A stretch of 5,381 bases of DNA from Nitrosomonas sp. (GCA_005779435.1 SXJH01000179.1:1-5381), one strand, 5' to 3'; positions 1 through 5,381 are shown, counted from the first letter of the stretch. Notes: generated from the sequence alone by a model not told the origin. Program-made: numbers and translations.

Positions 1-280
1 AGAACGGGCAGCGGCGGGTGCACAGATCGCCGAGGATCATGAACGTCGCAGTGCCCTTACCGAAGCATTCGCCGATGTTGGGGCAAGAGGCTTCTTCGCA
101 AACGGTGTGCAGTTTGTGTTCGCGCAGCAGGCGTTTCACTTCGTAATAGTTTTCGCTGTTGGACGAGCGCACGCGTATCCACGACGGCTTGCGTAACAGA
201 TCGTCGCGGGATTGCGGTGCGATTTTGACGGGGTTGCGCGCGGTTTTGTCGGCGCCTTTCTGGCGGGTATCGGTGGTCAT
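1..280 (-). CDS. lipA: Lipoyl synthase LipA, N-terminal part (runs off the left edge)
   Basis: LipA is a radical SAM enzyme that inserts two sulfur atoms into the octanoyl chain carried by lipoyl domains of enzymes such as pyruvate dehydrogenase, the last step of lipoate synthesis in the cytoplasm. The window holds 93 complete codons and the first base of the next. Visible are the LipA-specific auxiliary cluster cysteines in CEEASCPNIGEC (C61, C66, C72) and the start of the radical SAM motif, CTRRCPF (C87, C91). The third SAM cysteine would be codon 94, whose first base T is the last one seen. The ATG at 280-278 overlaps the lipB stop by ATGA and has no clear Shine-Dalgarno sequence, which suggests translational coupling to lipB. 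The first 30 or so residues are basic, polar and unconserved, as is usual for this family. The C-terminal two thirds lie outside the window. Confidence 0.97.
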   Translation of the reverse strand, partial: MTTDTRQKGADKTARNPVKIAPQSRDDLLRKPSWIRVRSSNSENYYEVKRLLREHKLHTVCEEASCPNIGECFGKGTATFMILGDLCTRRCPF

Positions 281-939
281 GATGAATAAGTCGTTAATCG
301 ATTGAGTAGTTTTTGTTGCAAGCGCTCGGCCAGTTTGCGGCCCAAAATATCCAAGCCGTCGGCAATGCCCAAGTCTTTGGTTTGTGTCACTTGCAGACCT
401 TGGTAGCCGCAGGGGTTGATATACGAAAAGGGCGTTAAATCCATGTCGACGTTTAGCGCGATGCCGTGGTAACAGTAATTTTTCCTGATTTTCAGTCCCA
501 ATGCGGCAATTTTGGCGCCGTTGACGTAAACGCCTGGCGCTTCGATGCGATTGACGGCTTTAACGCGGTAATCGTGCAGCAAGTCGATCACGGCGCTTTC
601 CAAATTTCTGACCAATTCGCGTACGCCGAGTTTCAAGCGGCGGATGTCCAGCAATAGATAAGCGATGATCTGCCCGGGGCCGTGATAGGTGATTTGTCCG
701 CCACGGTCGGTTTTGACTACATCGATACCATGATTGCACAGCAAATGCTCCGGTTTTCCGGCGATGCCTTGGGTAAAAACCGGCGGATGCTGCAATAACC
801 AGATTTCGTCGCTGGTTTGCGCGGTTCTGGCGTCGGTGAAGTCTTTCATCGCCTGCCAGGTGGATCGGTAATCGCATAATCCCATCGGGCGGACGACAAA
901 ATGCGATTCAAGCGGCGGCGAGGGCTGTCCGGTTTGCAT
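277..939 (-). CDS. lipB: Octanoyl-[ACP]:protein N-octanoyltransferase LipB
   Basis: LipB transfers octanoate from octanoyl-acyl carrier protein to a lysine of lipoyl domains, giving the substrate for LipA. From the chosen ATG it has 220 residues, close to the usual length (about 213 in E. coli). Conserved blocks are all present: DEIWLLQHPPVFTQG (44-58), the substrate-pocket motif DRGGQITYHGPGQ (78-90), EAPGVYVNGAKIAALG (133-148) with the catalytic Lys143, and INPCGYQG (174-181) with the acyl-accepting Cys177. The frame stays open upstream to 1179, but that part overlaps the DUF493 gene and has no LipB similarity. A GTG at 948-946, overlapping the DUF493 stop as GTGA, is a possible alternative start four codons earlier. 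Neither start has a strong ribosome site. The stop TGA (279-277) overlaps the lipA ATG, so the pair is probably co-transcribed and coupled. Confidence 0.97.
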   Translation of the reverse strand: MQTGQPSPPLESHFVVRPMGLCDYRSTWQAMKDFTDARTAQTSDEIWLLQHPPVFTQGIAGKPEHLLCNHGIDVVKTDRGGQITYHGPGQIIAYLLLDIRRLKLGVRELVRNLESAVIDLLHDYRVKAVNRIEAPGVYVNGAKIAALGLKIRKNYCYHGIALNVDMDLTPFSYINPCGYQGLQVTQTKDLGIADGLDILGRKLAERLQQKLLNRLTTYSS

Positions 940-944
940 CGCGA

Positions 945-1211
945 TCACAATACCACGGCAACCGCCGGGTGATCGGAAAGTGCTTGGTACAAAGCGTCCA
1001 GTTGCGCTCGCGATGTGGCGCGGATGGTACAAGTAACGCTCAAGTACGTGCCGTTTTTGCTGGCTCTGACCGACATCGTGGCGGCATCGAAATCCGGTGC
1101 GTGATACCGAACGATGGCCAGTGCCGTTTGCGTGAAGTCCTGTTCGGCTTTTCCCATGATTTTGATTGGGAAATCGCAAGGGTATTCAATGAGCGAAGGC
1201 TGTTCTGTCAT
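945..1211 (-). CDS. ybeD: DUF493 family protein (YbeD-like)
   Basis: This is an 88-residue protein of the DUF493 family, matching E. coli YbeD in length and pattern. The N-terminus has the family signature YPCDFPIKIMG (10-20), followed by a helix and IVRYHAPDFD (33-42). The middle SVRASKNGTYLSVTCTIRATS (47-67) is the strand pair ending in the TI.AT segment, and the last part LDALYQALSDHPAVAVVL (71-88) is the final helix and strand. The family is known structurally as a small ferredoxin-like or ACT-like fold, but its biochemical role is not established. Its constant position beside lipB suggests a link to lipoate metabolism or its regulation; this is guilt by association only. The stop TGA (947-945) lies 5 bp before the lipB ATG and shares bases with a possible lipB GTG start. 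It starts 33 bp after dat. No good Shine-Dalgarno precedes the ATG. Confidence 0.93.
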   Translation of the reverse strand: MTEQPSLIEYPCDFPIKIMGKAEQDFTQTALAIVRYHAPDFDAATMSVRASKNGTYLSVTCTIRATSRAQLDALYQALSDHPAVAVVL

Positions 1212-1244
1212 AAATGGAGAATCGTTGCGCTTGAAGCAGGCAGC

Positions 1245-2111
1245 TTAGTTTGCCGCGCCCGGCGCAAGGCCGCGCATTTCAGTGGCTTTATAGTCTTGAT
1301 ACAGGGTGTGCAAGCGCGCAAACAGGTCGCCCGGCTTGCCGGTGCCAACCGGCTGCCGGTCCAGCGTCGTGATCGGCATGATTTCCTTGGTTGACGATGT
1401 CAATAAGATTTCGTCGGCGGAGCTGACTTCCGCTGCGGTAATTTGCCGCACGTCGTGATCGATCCGATTGGCTGCGGCCAGTTCAAGCACGACGTCGTAG
1501 GTGATGCCGGGCAGCATTAAATTGCTTTTGGGCGGTGCTAACAAGACATTGTTTTTGACGATGAAAATATTGCTCGCCGCGCCTTCGGTCAGGAAACCGT
1601 CCCGGATCAGGATGGTTTCCAATGCCTGCACGTCGACGGCCAATTGCCGCAGCAGCACGTTGGGCAGCAGCGAAATGGCTTTGACGTCGCAACGTACCCA
1701 GCGGTTATCGACGGCGGTAATCGCGGCGGCGCCGCCGACGAGCATTTCGGCGGGCGGCGGCAGCAACGGATTGCTCATGATGAACACGGTGGGCGCGACA
1801 TTGGCGGGAAAGGCGTGATCGCGCTTGGCGACGCCACGGGTGATGTGCAAGTAAAGGTATTGATCTTCGCCATCGTTTTGTGCGACGACTTGTTCCAATA
1901 GGCGCTTCCATTCATCGTTGCCGAACGGGTTTTTCAAGCGGATTCCATCCAGGCTGTGTTGCAGTCGCAACAAGTGTTCGTGGAGGCGGAAGGGTTTGCG
2001 GGAATATACCGGTATTACTTCGTATACGCCATCGCCGAAAATAAAGCCGCGATCGAGCACCGGAATGCATGCTTCCTCGATAGGCATAAACTTACCGTTC
2101 AGATATATCAT
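1245..2111 (-). CDS. dat: D-amino acid (D-alanine) aminotransferase, PLP fold type IV
   Basis: This 288-residue enzyme belongs to the class IV aminotransferases (D-amino acid, branched-chain and aminodeoxychorismate lyase group) and is predicted to interconvert D-alanine plus 2-oxoglutarate with pyruvate plus D-glutamate in the cytoplasm. The Schiff-base lysine is Lys144 in WVRCDVKAISLLPNV (138-152). The PLP ring-nitrogen glutamate is Glu176 in LTEGAASNIF (174-183), and LLTSSTKEIMP (236-246) is the phosphate-binding loop. Tyr30 (in FGDGVYEV), Arg97 and His99 (in TRGVAKRDHAFP) align with the Bacillus enzyme's Tyr31, Arg98 and His100, which bind the substrate carboxylate, so D-amino acid specificity is favoured over branched-chain or lyase activity. 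The start is the ATG at 2111-2109, where family similarity begins (MIYLNGKFMP). The open frame extends to 2171, but those 20 codons run into the structured intergenic element. It probably heads the dat-DUF493-lipB-lipA unit. Ribosome site weak. Confidence 0.93.
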   Translation of the reverse strand: MIYLNGKFMPIEEACIPVLDRGFIFGDGVYEVIPVYSRKPFRLHEHLLRLQHSLDGIRLKNPFGNDEWKRLLEQVVAQNDGEDQYLYLHITRGVAKRDHAFPANVAPTVFIMSNPLLPPPAEMLVGGAAAITAVDNRWVRCDVKAISLLPNVLLRQLAVDVQALETILIRDGFLTEGAASNIFIVKNNVLLAPPKSNLMLPGITYDVVLELAAANRIDHDVRQITAAEVSSADEILLTSSTKEIMPITTLDRQPVGTGKPGDLFARLHTLYQDYKATEMRGLAPGAAN

Positions 2112-2142
2112 GCGAGCTTTTTGATGATTTGAGAGAGGGGGG

Positions 2143-2265
2143 TTAAGGAGTCGCTTCGTTGCGCGGTACACGCTGCCTCGCCTATCGTGCCGATATGTCC
2201 CGGTTGCTGCGTTCCGCGCGCCTTGTGCTTCATCTCGTTTGCCGAATGAATCGGCGTCTCCTTAA
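2143..2265. repeat. Structured intergenic element with inverted ends, MITE- or REP-like
   Basis: The gap between dacC and dat is filled by a 123-bp stretch whose ends are inverted repeats: TTAAGGAGTCGC (2143-2154) against GCGTCTCCTTAA (2254-2265), pairing at 11 of 12 positions. Inside are GCGCGGTAC (2161-2169) against GTTCCGCGC (2211-2219), pairing at 8 of 9, a tight TATCG-TGC-CGATA hairpin (2183-2195), and GCCGA-ATGAA-TCGGC (2241-2255). The nested pairs would fold as one long stem with a side arm on either strand. If the core is GGAG...CTCC, it is flanked on both sides by TTAA, which could be a target duplication. The right TTAA contains the dacC stop codon. It carries no transposase, and copy number elsewhere cannot be seen. 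It does not show the conserved apical loop of 4.5S RNA. Element identity is an inference; the inverted repeats are seen directly. Confidence 0.55.
2241..2255 (-). other. Hairpin just after the dacC stop codon
   Basis: GCCGA-TTCAT-TCGGC on the minus strand forms a 5-bp stem with a 5-base loop, starting 6 bases after the dacC stop. No run of T follows (AAACGAG comes next), so it is not a convincing intrinsic terminator. It could slow 3' decay of dacC mRNA, or simply be a part of the larger structured element that contains it. It competes with the outer stem of that element for bases 2254-2255. Confidence 0.4.
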
Positions 2266-3383
2266 TTAAACAGTAATTTTACACTATCCCAGGCGCGGCC
2301 AAAGAAATTGGCTGTGCCGACTTTTTCCAATGCGACAAGCGGATAGGTTTCCACCGTTTTGTCGTCCAGCGTGAATCGAACCGTGCCGACTTCCTGGCCC
2401 ACTTCGATGGGCGCGACAAGCGGTTGTTTATATTCCATCGTGGCTTTCAATTTGTCCGCTTGGCCTTTTAGCAGCGTGAAATAAACATCGCGGTCGAATC
2501 CGGCTTTGAATTCGCTTTGCGCGCCTTTCCATAGCGGGATGGAGGTGAGCGAATCGTTCTTTTTGTATAAGTGCAGCGTATCGTAGAATTGGAAGCCGTA
2601 ATTGAGCAGGCGCTGGCTTTCCACGCTGCGCGCATTGGCCGATTTGGCGCCGATGACGACTGAAATCAGGCGGCGCTTATCCCGGGTTGCGGATGTGATC
2701 AGGCAATACCCGGCGGTTTTGGTCCATCCGGTTTTCATGCCGTCGACATGCGGATCGATCCACAGCAACCGGTTGCGATTGGGCTGCGTAATGTTGTTAT
2801 AGGTGTATTCTTTCAGCGAGTAAAGCGGATAAAACTCCGGAAACTCGAGAATGATCGCGGTTGCCAGCAACGTCAGATCGTACGCGGTGGTGTAATGTTC
2901 GGGATCGGGTAGGCCGGTGGTGTTGGTGAAGTGCGTATTTTTCATTCCCAGCCGCTGCGCTTCCGCGTTCATCAGCTTTACGAAATCGGCTTCCGAACCG
3001 GCAACCGCTTCCGCCAACGCAATACAGGCATCGTTGCCGGATTGCACGATCATGCCGCGAATCAATTCGTCGACGGTGACCGGCTTCTTGGGTTCGATAA
3101 ACATGCGCGAACCGATCATGCGCCAGGCGGTATCGGATACCGGCACTGCTTGATCCAGCGATAAACGGTTTTGTTTGATGGCGGAGAAAACGACGTACGC
3201 CGTCATCAGTTTGGTCAATGAAGCGGGTTCTATGCGCTCGTGCGCGTTTTCACCGGCCAATACCTGCCCGCTTTGAAAATCGGACAGCAAATAGGATTTG
3301 GCTGCTATGGAGATACCTTGTTGCTGGGCAGAAACTGACGAAACCGCGAGACACAATAGCAATATCAGGAATAAATGCTTCAT
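2262..3383 (-). CDS. dacC: D-alanyl-D-alanine carboxypeptidase, PBP5/6 type (DacA/DacC)
   Basis: This is a low-molecular-weight penicillin-binding protein of peptidase family S11 that removes the terminal D-alanine from peptidoglycan pentapeptides in the periplasm. It has 373 residues, the normal length. A signal peptide is clear: basic MKH, a hydrophobic run to about residue 17, and a likely cut after SVSA (19). The active-site motifs are SLTK (55-58, nucleophile Ser55, Lys58), SGN (115-117) and KTG (217-219). The C-terminal beta-rich PBP5 domain covers about 270-355. The tail FFGRAWDSVKLLFN (360-373) is the usual amphipathic helix that anchors the enzyme to the outer face of the inner membrane. 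The ATG at 3383 is chosen because it begins the signal peptide; the upstream ATG at 3440 lies before the promoter -10 box. No Shine-Dalgarno is evident. DacA and DacC paralogues cannot be told apart here. Confidence 0.95.
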   Translation of the reverse strand: MKHLFLILLLCLAVSSVSAQQQGISIAAKSYLLSDFQSGQVLAGENAHERIEPASLTKLMTAYVVFSAIKQNRLSLDQAVPVSDTAWRMIGSRMFIEPKKPVTVDELIRGMIVQSGNDACIALAEAVAGSEADFVKLMNAEAQRLGMKNTHFTNTTGLPDPEHYTTAYDLTLLATAIILEFPEFYPLYSLKEYTYNNITQPNRNRLLWIDPHVDGMKTGWTKTAGYCLITSATRDKRRLISVVIGAKSANARSVESQRLLNYGFQFYDTLHLYKKNDSLTSIPLWKGAQSEFKAGFDRDVYFTLLKGQADKLKATMEYKQPLVAPIEVGQEVGTVRFTLDDKTVETYPLVALEKVGTANFFGRAWDSVKLLFN

Positions 3384-3407
3384 AGGGGTCAGCAAAAAAT
3401 AAGAAAC

Positions 3408-3435
3408 ATTATAGCTTGCTGTCGCGGAATCTAAA
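3408..3435 (-). promoter_or_regulatory. Sigma-70-type promoter for dacC
   Basis: A perfect -10 box TATAAT (3413-3408) lies 16 bp downstream of TTTAGA (3435-3430), which matches the -35 consensus at 4 of 6 positions. Transcription would start near 3401, giving a leader of about 20 bases before the dacC ATG at 3383. This placement excludes the longer upstream start at 3440 and means dacC can be expressed apart from the GGDEF gene. The leader is T-rich and shows no Shine-Dalgarno, so initiation efficiency is unclear. Confidence 0.6.
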
Positions 3436-3544
3436 ACCATCGTTTTCGATCCGATTGCCGCGTTTGAATTTTGTGCTTTCCCAATAGCGTGTTGCGGAGA
3501 ATGCCAAGGCTGATGCGGCGAGAAAGATCGGGGCGTATTGAGGA

Positions 3545-4762
3545 TTACGGATTGAGATCGCCGGCAATTTCAACCCGGTTTCTGCCTTTGCGTTTGGCGG
3601 CATAAAGCGCTTCATCGGCATGGCGCAATAGCAAGTCGGCGTCCAGTGTTGCTTCCGTCGCGCCGGCGGCAACGCCGATGCTGATGGTCACCGGAATCGA
3701 CGATTGATCGGCTTGTATAGGCTCGTCAGCAATAGCCTGACGAAAACGTTCCGCCACTTTTGTCGCACTTGCTTGATCGTAAGGCGAAATAATCGCCAGA
3801 AATTCTTCGCCGCCATATCGTCCGATATATTCGTGCACTCGTGCGGATTTGGTCAGCCGATCGGCGATTTCGCCAAGTACGGCGTCGCCCGCCATATGAC
3901 CGTAAGTATCGTTAATGGATTTGAAATAATCGATATCGATCATAATCACTGCGACACCGTATCCGCCGCGTTTGGCGCGCATGATTTGTTTGTGCAGGAT
4001 GTCGAAGATGGCGGAGCGGTTCAGCAAGCCGGTCAATGCATCGTGCGTGACGCGTTGTTGCAGCGATTTCTTTTGCGCGATTAATTGTTTATTGAGCTTT
4101 GCGCCCCGATATAGCTGGGTTTTCTCGATAACGACGGATAACTGGCTTGCGATTTGCAGCAGCAAGTCCTTGTGTGAGCGATCATAGTTGATTTTTTTGC
4201 GGCTGGAAAAGAATATGAAGCCGATCGATTTGCCATTGGCAACCAGCGAACAAATGACGCATGCGCGTATGCCTTCTTTGATGATGGTTTGAGCGAATTT
4301 GGAATGCGTGTGCCGTTCCAGGTATTCGCTCAAATCGGAGATCATTTGAATTTCGTTGTTGTTCAGCAGCGCCTGTAAGCTGTCGTCGGCTAAAGCAATC
4401 GATTGACCGGCGTTGATCGCTAATGGATCGTATTCCGCGCGTACCCAATGCAGTTTGAGTTTTGTGTTGCTGTTTTCGAGAAAAGCCAAGCTGATCCGGT
4501 CATACGGCAAATGTTCGCGGAACGATTCGTAAATATGATTGAGCACATCGATCAAATGCAGATTGAGATTGCATTCGACCATGATCCGGTAGAGCAATTG
4601 GCTTCTTTCGGATTGCTTCTTAAGGTAAACGGACAGTTCTTTGAGCGATTTTCCCAGATGCCCGATTTCATCGTTTCCGATAGGAATATCGAGGGAAAAG
4701 TCGCCGCGCGCCATTGCTTCGGCCGCTTTGCGCAATGCCAGGATTCGGTCGTTTTCTTTCAT
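3545..4762 (-). CDS. Diguanylate cyclase with HAMP, GAF and GGDEF domains, no membrane segment
   Basis: This 405-residue protein is predicted to make cyclic di-GMP from two GTP. Residues 5-50 look like a HAMP domain, with the family marks MARGDFSLDIPI (17-28) and NDEIGHLGKSL (30-40). Residues about 55-215 fit a GAF domain, likely the sensor. A short coiled linker (about 216-237) leads to the GGDEF domain: DALTGLLNR (241-249), metal-binding DIDYFKSIND (276-285), and the active loop RYGGEEF (315-321), followed by the conserved end HADEALYAAKRKGRNRV (381-397). Catalytic residues are intact. The product-inhibition site, normally RxxD five residues before GGEEF, reads RVHE (308-311). There is no transmembrane helix and an in-frame TAA lies nine codons upstream, so the protein is soluble although HAMP usually follows a membrane helix. 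GGCGGA just before the ATG may serve as ribosome site. The ligand of GAF is unknown. Confidence 0.92.
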   Translation of the reverse strand: MKENDRILALRKAAEAMARGDFSLDIPIGNDEIGHLGKSLKELSVYLKKQSERSQLLYRIMVECNLNLHLIDVLNHIYESFREHLPYDRISLAFLENSNTKLKLHWVRAEYDPLAINAGQSIALADDSLQALLNNNEIQMISDLSEYLERHTHSKFAQTIIKEGIRACVICSLVANGKSIGFIFFSSRKKINYDRSHKDLLLQIASQLSVVIEKTQLYRGAKLNKQLIAQKKSLQQRVTHDALTGLLNRSAIFDILHKQIMRAKRGGYGVAVIMIDIDYFKSINDTYGHMAGDAVLGEIADRLTKSARVHEYIGRYGGEEFLAIISPYDQASATKVAERFRQAIADEPIQADQSSIPVTISIGVAAGATEATLDADLLLRHADEALYAAKRKGRNRVEIAGDLNP

Positions 4763-4791
4763 TTTCCGCCATCCGAGTGCAATGAGTTAAA

Positions 4792-4814
4792 CGATCAATG
4801 TGCAGTATTGATCG
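4792..4814. promoter_or_regulatory. Perfect 8-bp inverted repeat upstream of the GGDEF gene (candidate operator)
   Basis: CGATCAAT (4792-4799) and ATTGATCG (4807-4814) are exact reverse complements separated by 7 bases, a 23-bp dyad centred 41 bp upstream of the GGDEF start codon. The spacing is typical of a dimeric helix-turn-helix regulator binding site, and the same bases could form a hairpin in the mRNA leader. No regulator gene is present in the window to pair it with. Confidence 0.45.
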
Positions 4815-4920
4815 ATGATTTCAACCGGGTTTAAATGATAAACGGACTTTTTATTGCAAAATATAGCATACGGAGCAATCGGGAAATTGATTTAGACTAA
4901 ACAATCCGTCGAAATACTCA

Positions 4921-4971
4921 AGTACTAAAATGAGATATCACAAGGTATTAAGGTGATGTCAGTGCTAAAAT
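4921..4971 (+). repeat. 11-bp direct repeats framing a hairpin, upstream of PTS IIA
   Basis: AGTACTAAAAT (4921-4931) and AGTGCTAAAAT (4961-4971) match at 10 of 11 positions, 40 bp apart. Between them GATATCAC (4934-4941) pairs with GTGATGTC (4953-4960): 7 Watson-Crick pairs plus one G-U in RNA, around an 11-base loop. The unit ends 33 bp before the PTS IIA start codon. It could be a pair of regulator sites, two alternative -10 regions, or a leader hairpin. The repeats are seen directly; any role is inferred. Confidence 0.45.
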
Positions 4972-5004
4972 CCTGGCATCGTTAACTTCGAATCGAAGAA
5001 TGAA

Positions 5005-5381
5005 ATGATTGGAATTTTGGTTATTACGCACGAAGATTTGGGCGATCAATTGATTCGCTGCGCCAGCCATGTGTTGGGGATGAAACCGCCGCAGTTGGCT
5101 TATTTAAGCGTTTTTCCGCAAGACGATCCCGAAGTTGTGCTCGACAAGGCGCGTACTTTGACCGGCCAATTGAGCGACGGCGACGGCGTATTGCTATTGT
5201 GCGATATGTTGGGCGCAACGCCTTGCAACGTTGCCACCCGGCTGGTACAACCGGGTAAAGTGGAGTGCGTTGCGGGAGTTAATCTGCCGATGTTGGTTCG
5301 CGTGCTGACTTACCGCAACGAACCGTTGCCGGTAGTCGTCGAAAAAGGCGTGAGCGGCGGTCGGAACGGTGTCGTTGCTAT
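5005..5381 (+). CDS. PTS mannose-family EIIA domain protein (runs off the right edge)
   Basis: The 125 codons seen encode a mannose-type EIIA protein, which accepts phosphate on a histidine from HPr. The N-terminus MIGILVITHEDLG carries the phosphorylated His9, matching His10 of E. coli ManX. LLLCDMLGATPCN (63-75) holds the conserved Asp67 and the family's second motif, and AGVNLPMLVRVLTYR (90-104) is the third conserved block. ManX-type IIA domains are about 130 residues long, so only the end is missing; a fused IIB domain cannot be excluded. In Betaproteobacteria such proteins are usually followed by HPr and enzyme I without a sugar permease and act in a regulatory PTS; that arrangement would lie outside the window. 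The ATG at 5005 is chosen because the first ATG (5000) hits a stop after one codon. GAAGA upstream is a weak ribosome site. Confidence 0.93.
   Translation, partial: MIGILVITHEDLGDQLIRCASHVLGMKPPQLAYLSVFPQDDPEVVLDKARTLTGQLSDGDGVLLLCDMLGATPCNVATRLVQPGKVECVAGVNLPMLVRVLTYRNEPLPVVVEKGVSGGRNGVVA

Larger units (their letters stand above)
4763..5004. promoter_or_regulatory. Divergent control region between the GGDEF gene and the PTS IIA gene
   Basis: This 242-bp AT-richer stretch separates two outward-facing genes and must hold both promoters, but neither is clear. TATATT (4863-4858, minus) is a possible -10 for the GGDEF gene without a good -35. TAAAAT occurs at 4926-4931 and 4966-4971 on the plus strand, each a possible -10 with no convincing -35. 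A short palindrome TTTAG-A-CTAAA sits at 4891-4901. The stronger inverted and direct repeats are listed separately. No small gene is supported here. Confidence 0.5.

Noticed and set aside
940..1179. N-terminal extension of LipB by 80 residues
   Set aside because: The extra frame overlaps the DUF493 gene and carries no LipB similarity; the family's normal length is reached from the ATG at 939.
969..1394. 141-codon plus-strand open frame across DUF493 and the end of dat
   Set aside because: It lies antisense to two well-supported genes, its translation has no recognisable domain, and it has no ribosome site; it is a compositional shadow.
2241..2255. Intrinsic terminator for dacC
   Set aside because: The stem is only 5 bp and is followed by AAACGAG rather than a T run in the direction of transcription.
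2143..2265. 4.5S signal recognition particle RNA
   Set aside because: Size and end pairing are suggestive, but the conserved GGAA-capped apical hairpin with its flanking asymmetric loop is absent on both strands.
3409..3672. 87-codon minus-strand frame overlapping the end of the GGDEF gene and the gap before dacC
   Set aside because: It is out of frame with the GGDEF gene, ends inside the dacC promoter -10 box and has no recognisable domain. It might be read as a gene remnant, but nothing supports that.
3704..4084. 126-codon plus-strand open frame antisense to the GGDEF domain
   Set aside because: The opposite strand holds the full set of GGDEF motifs; the antisense frame has no family features.
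4448..4834. 128-codon plus-strand open frame antisense to the start of the GGDEF gene
   Set aside because: The opposite strand encodes clear HAMP and GAF sequence over the same bases, and the antisense product matches nothing I recognise.
4974..4990. Sigma-54 promoter upstream of PTS IIA (TGGCAT start)
   Set aside because: There is no GC at the required spacing after the GG (TT is found instead), so the -12 element is missing.

Overview
The window looks like a core chromosomal segment of a betaproteobacterium, most plausibly a Nitrosomonas-like ammonia oxidiser. That placement is an inference from protein style, roughly even GC content and the gene order dacC-dat-DUF493-lipB-lipA, which I recall as recurrent in Betaproteobacteria; no marker gene fixes the genus. 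Almost every base is explained by six genes on the minus strand and one on the plus strand, and no transposase, CRISPR array, tRNA or rRNA is visible.

Reading the minus strand in transcription order (right to left): a soluble HAMP-GAF-GGDEF diguanylate cyclase (4762-3545); a penicillin-binding-protein-5-type D-Ala-D-Ala carboxypeptidase (3383-2262) with its own good promoter; a D-amino acid (D-alanine) aminotransferase (2111-1245); a DUF493/YbeD small protein (1211-945); octanoyltransferase LipB (939-277); and lipoyl synthase LipA (280-1, cut by the window edge). The last four are tightly packed. lipB and lipA overlap by ATGA, and DUF493 and lipB nearly touch, so they look like one transcript. 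On the plus strand a mannose-type PTS IIA protein starts at 5005 and runs off the right edge.

Two themes meet here. LipB moves an octanoyl group from acyl carrier protein to lipoate-dependent enzymes and LipA inserts sulfur to complete the cofactor. DacC and Dat both concern D-alanine: one releases it from peptidoglycan stem peptides, the other can interconvert it with pyruvate and D-glutamate. The GGDEF protein and the PTS IIA protein are signalling genes transcribed divergently from a 242-bp intergenic region.

The unexplained structure is in the gaps. The 150-bp gap between dacC and dat holds a compact element of about 123 bp with inverted ends and nested internal inverted repeats, bounded by TTAA on both sides. 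It may be a small non-autonomous repeat that has separated two functionally linked genes. The divergent region holds a perfect 8-bp inverted repeat near the GGDEF gene, and a hairpin framed by two near-identical 11-bp direct repeats near the PTS gene. I see no clear undescribed multi-gene system; the interest is at the level of small elements and atypical residues.
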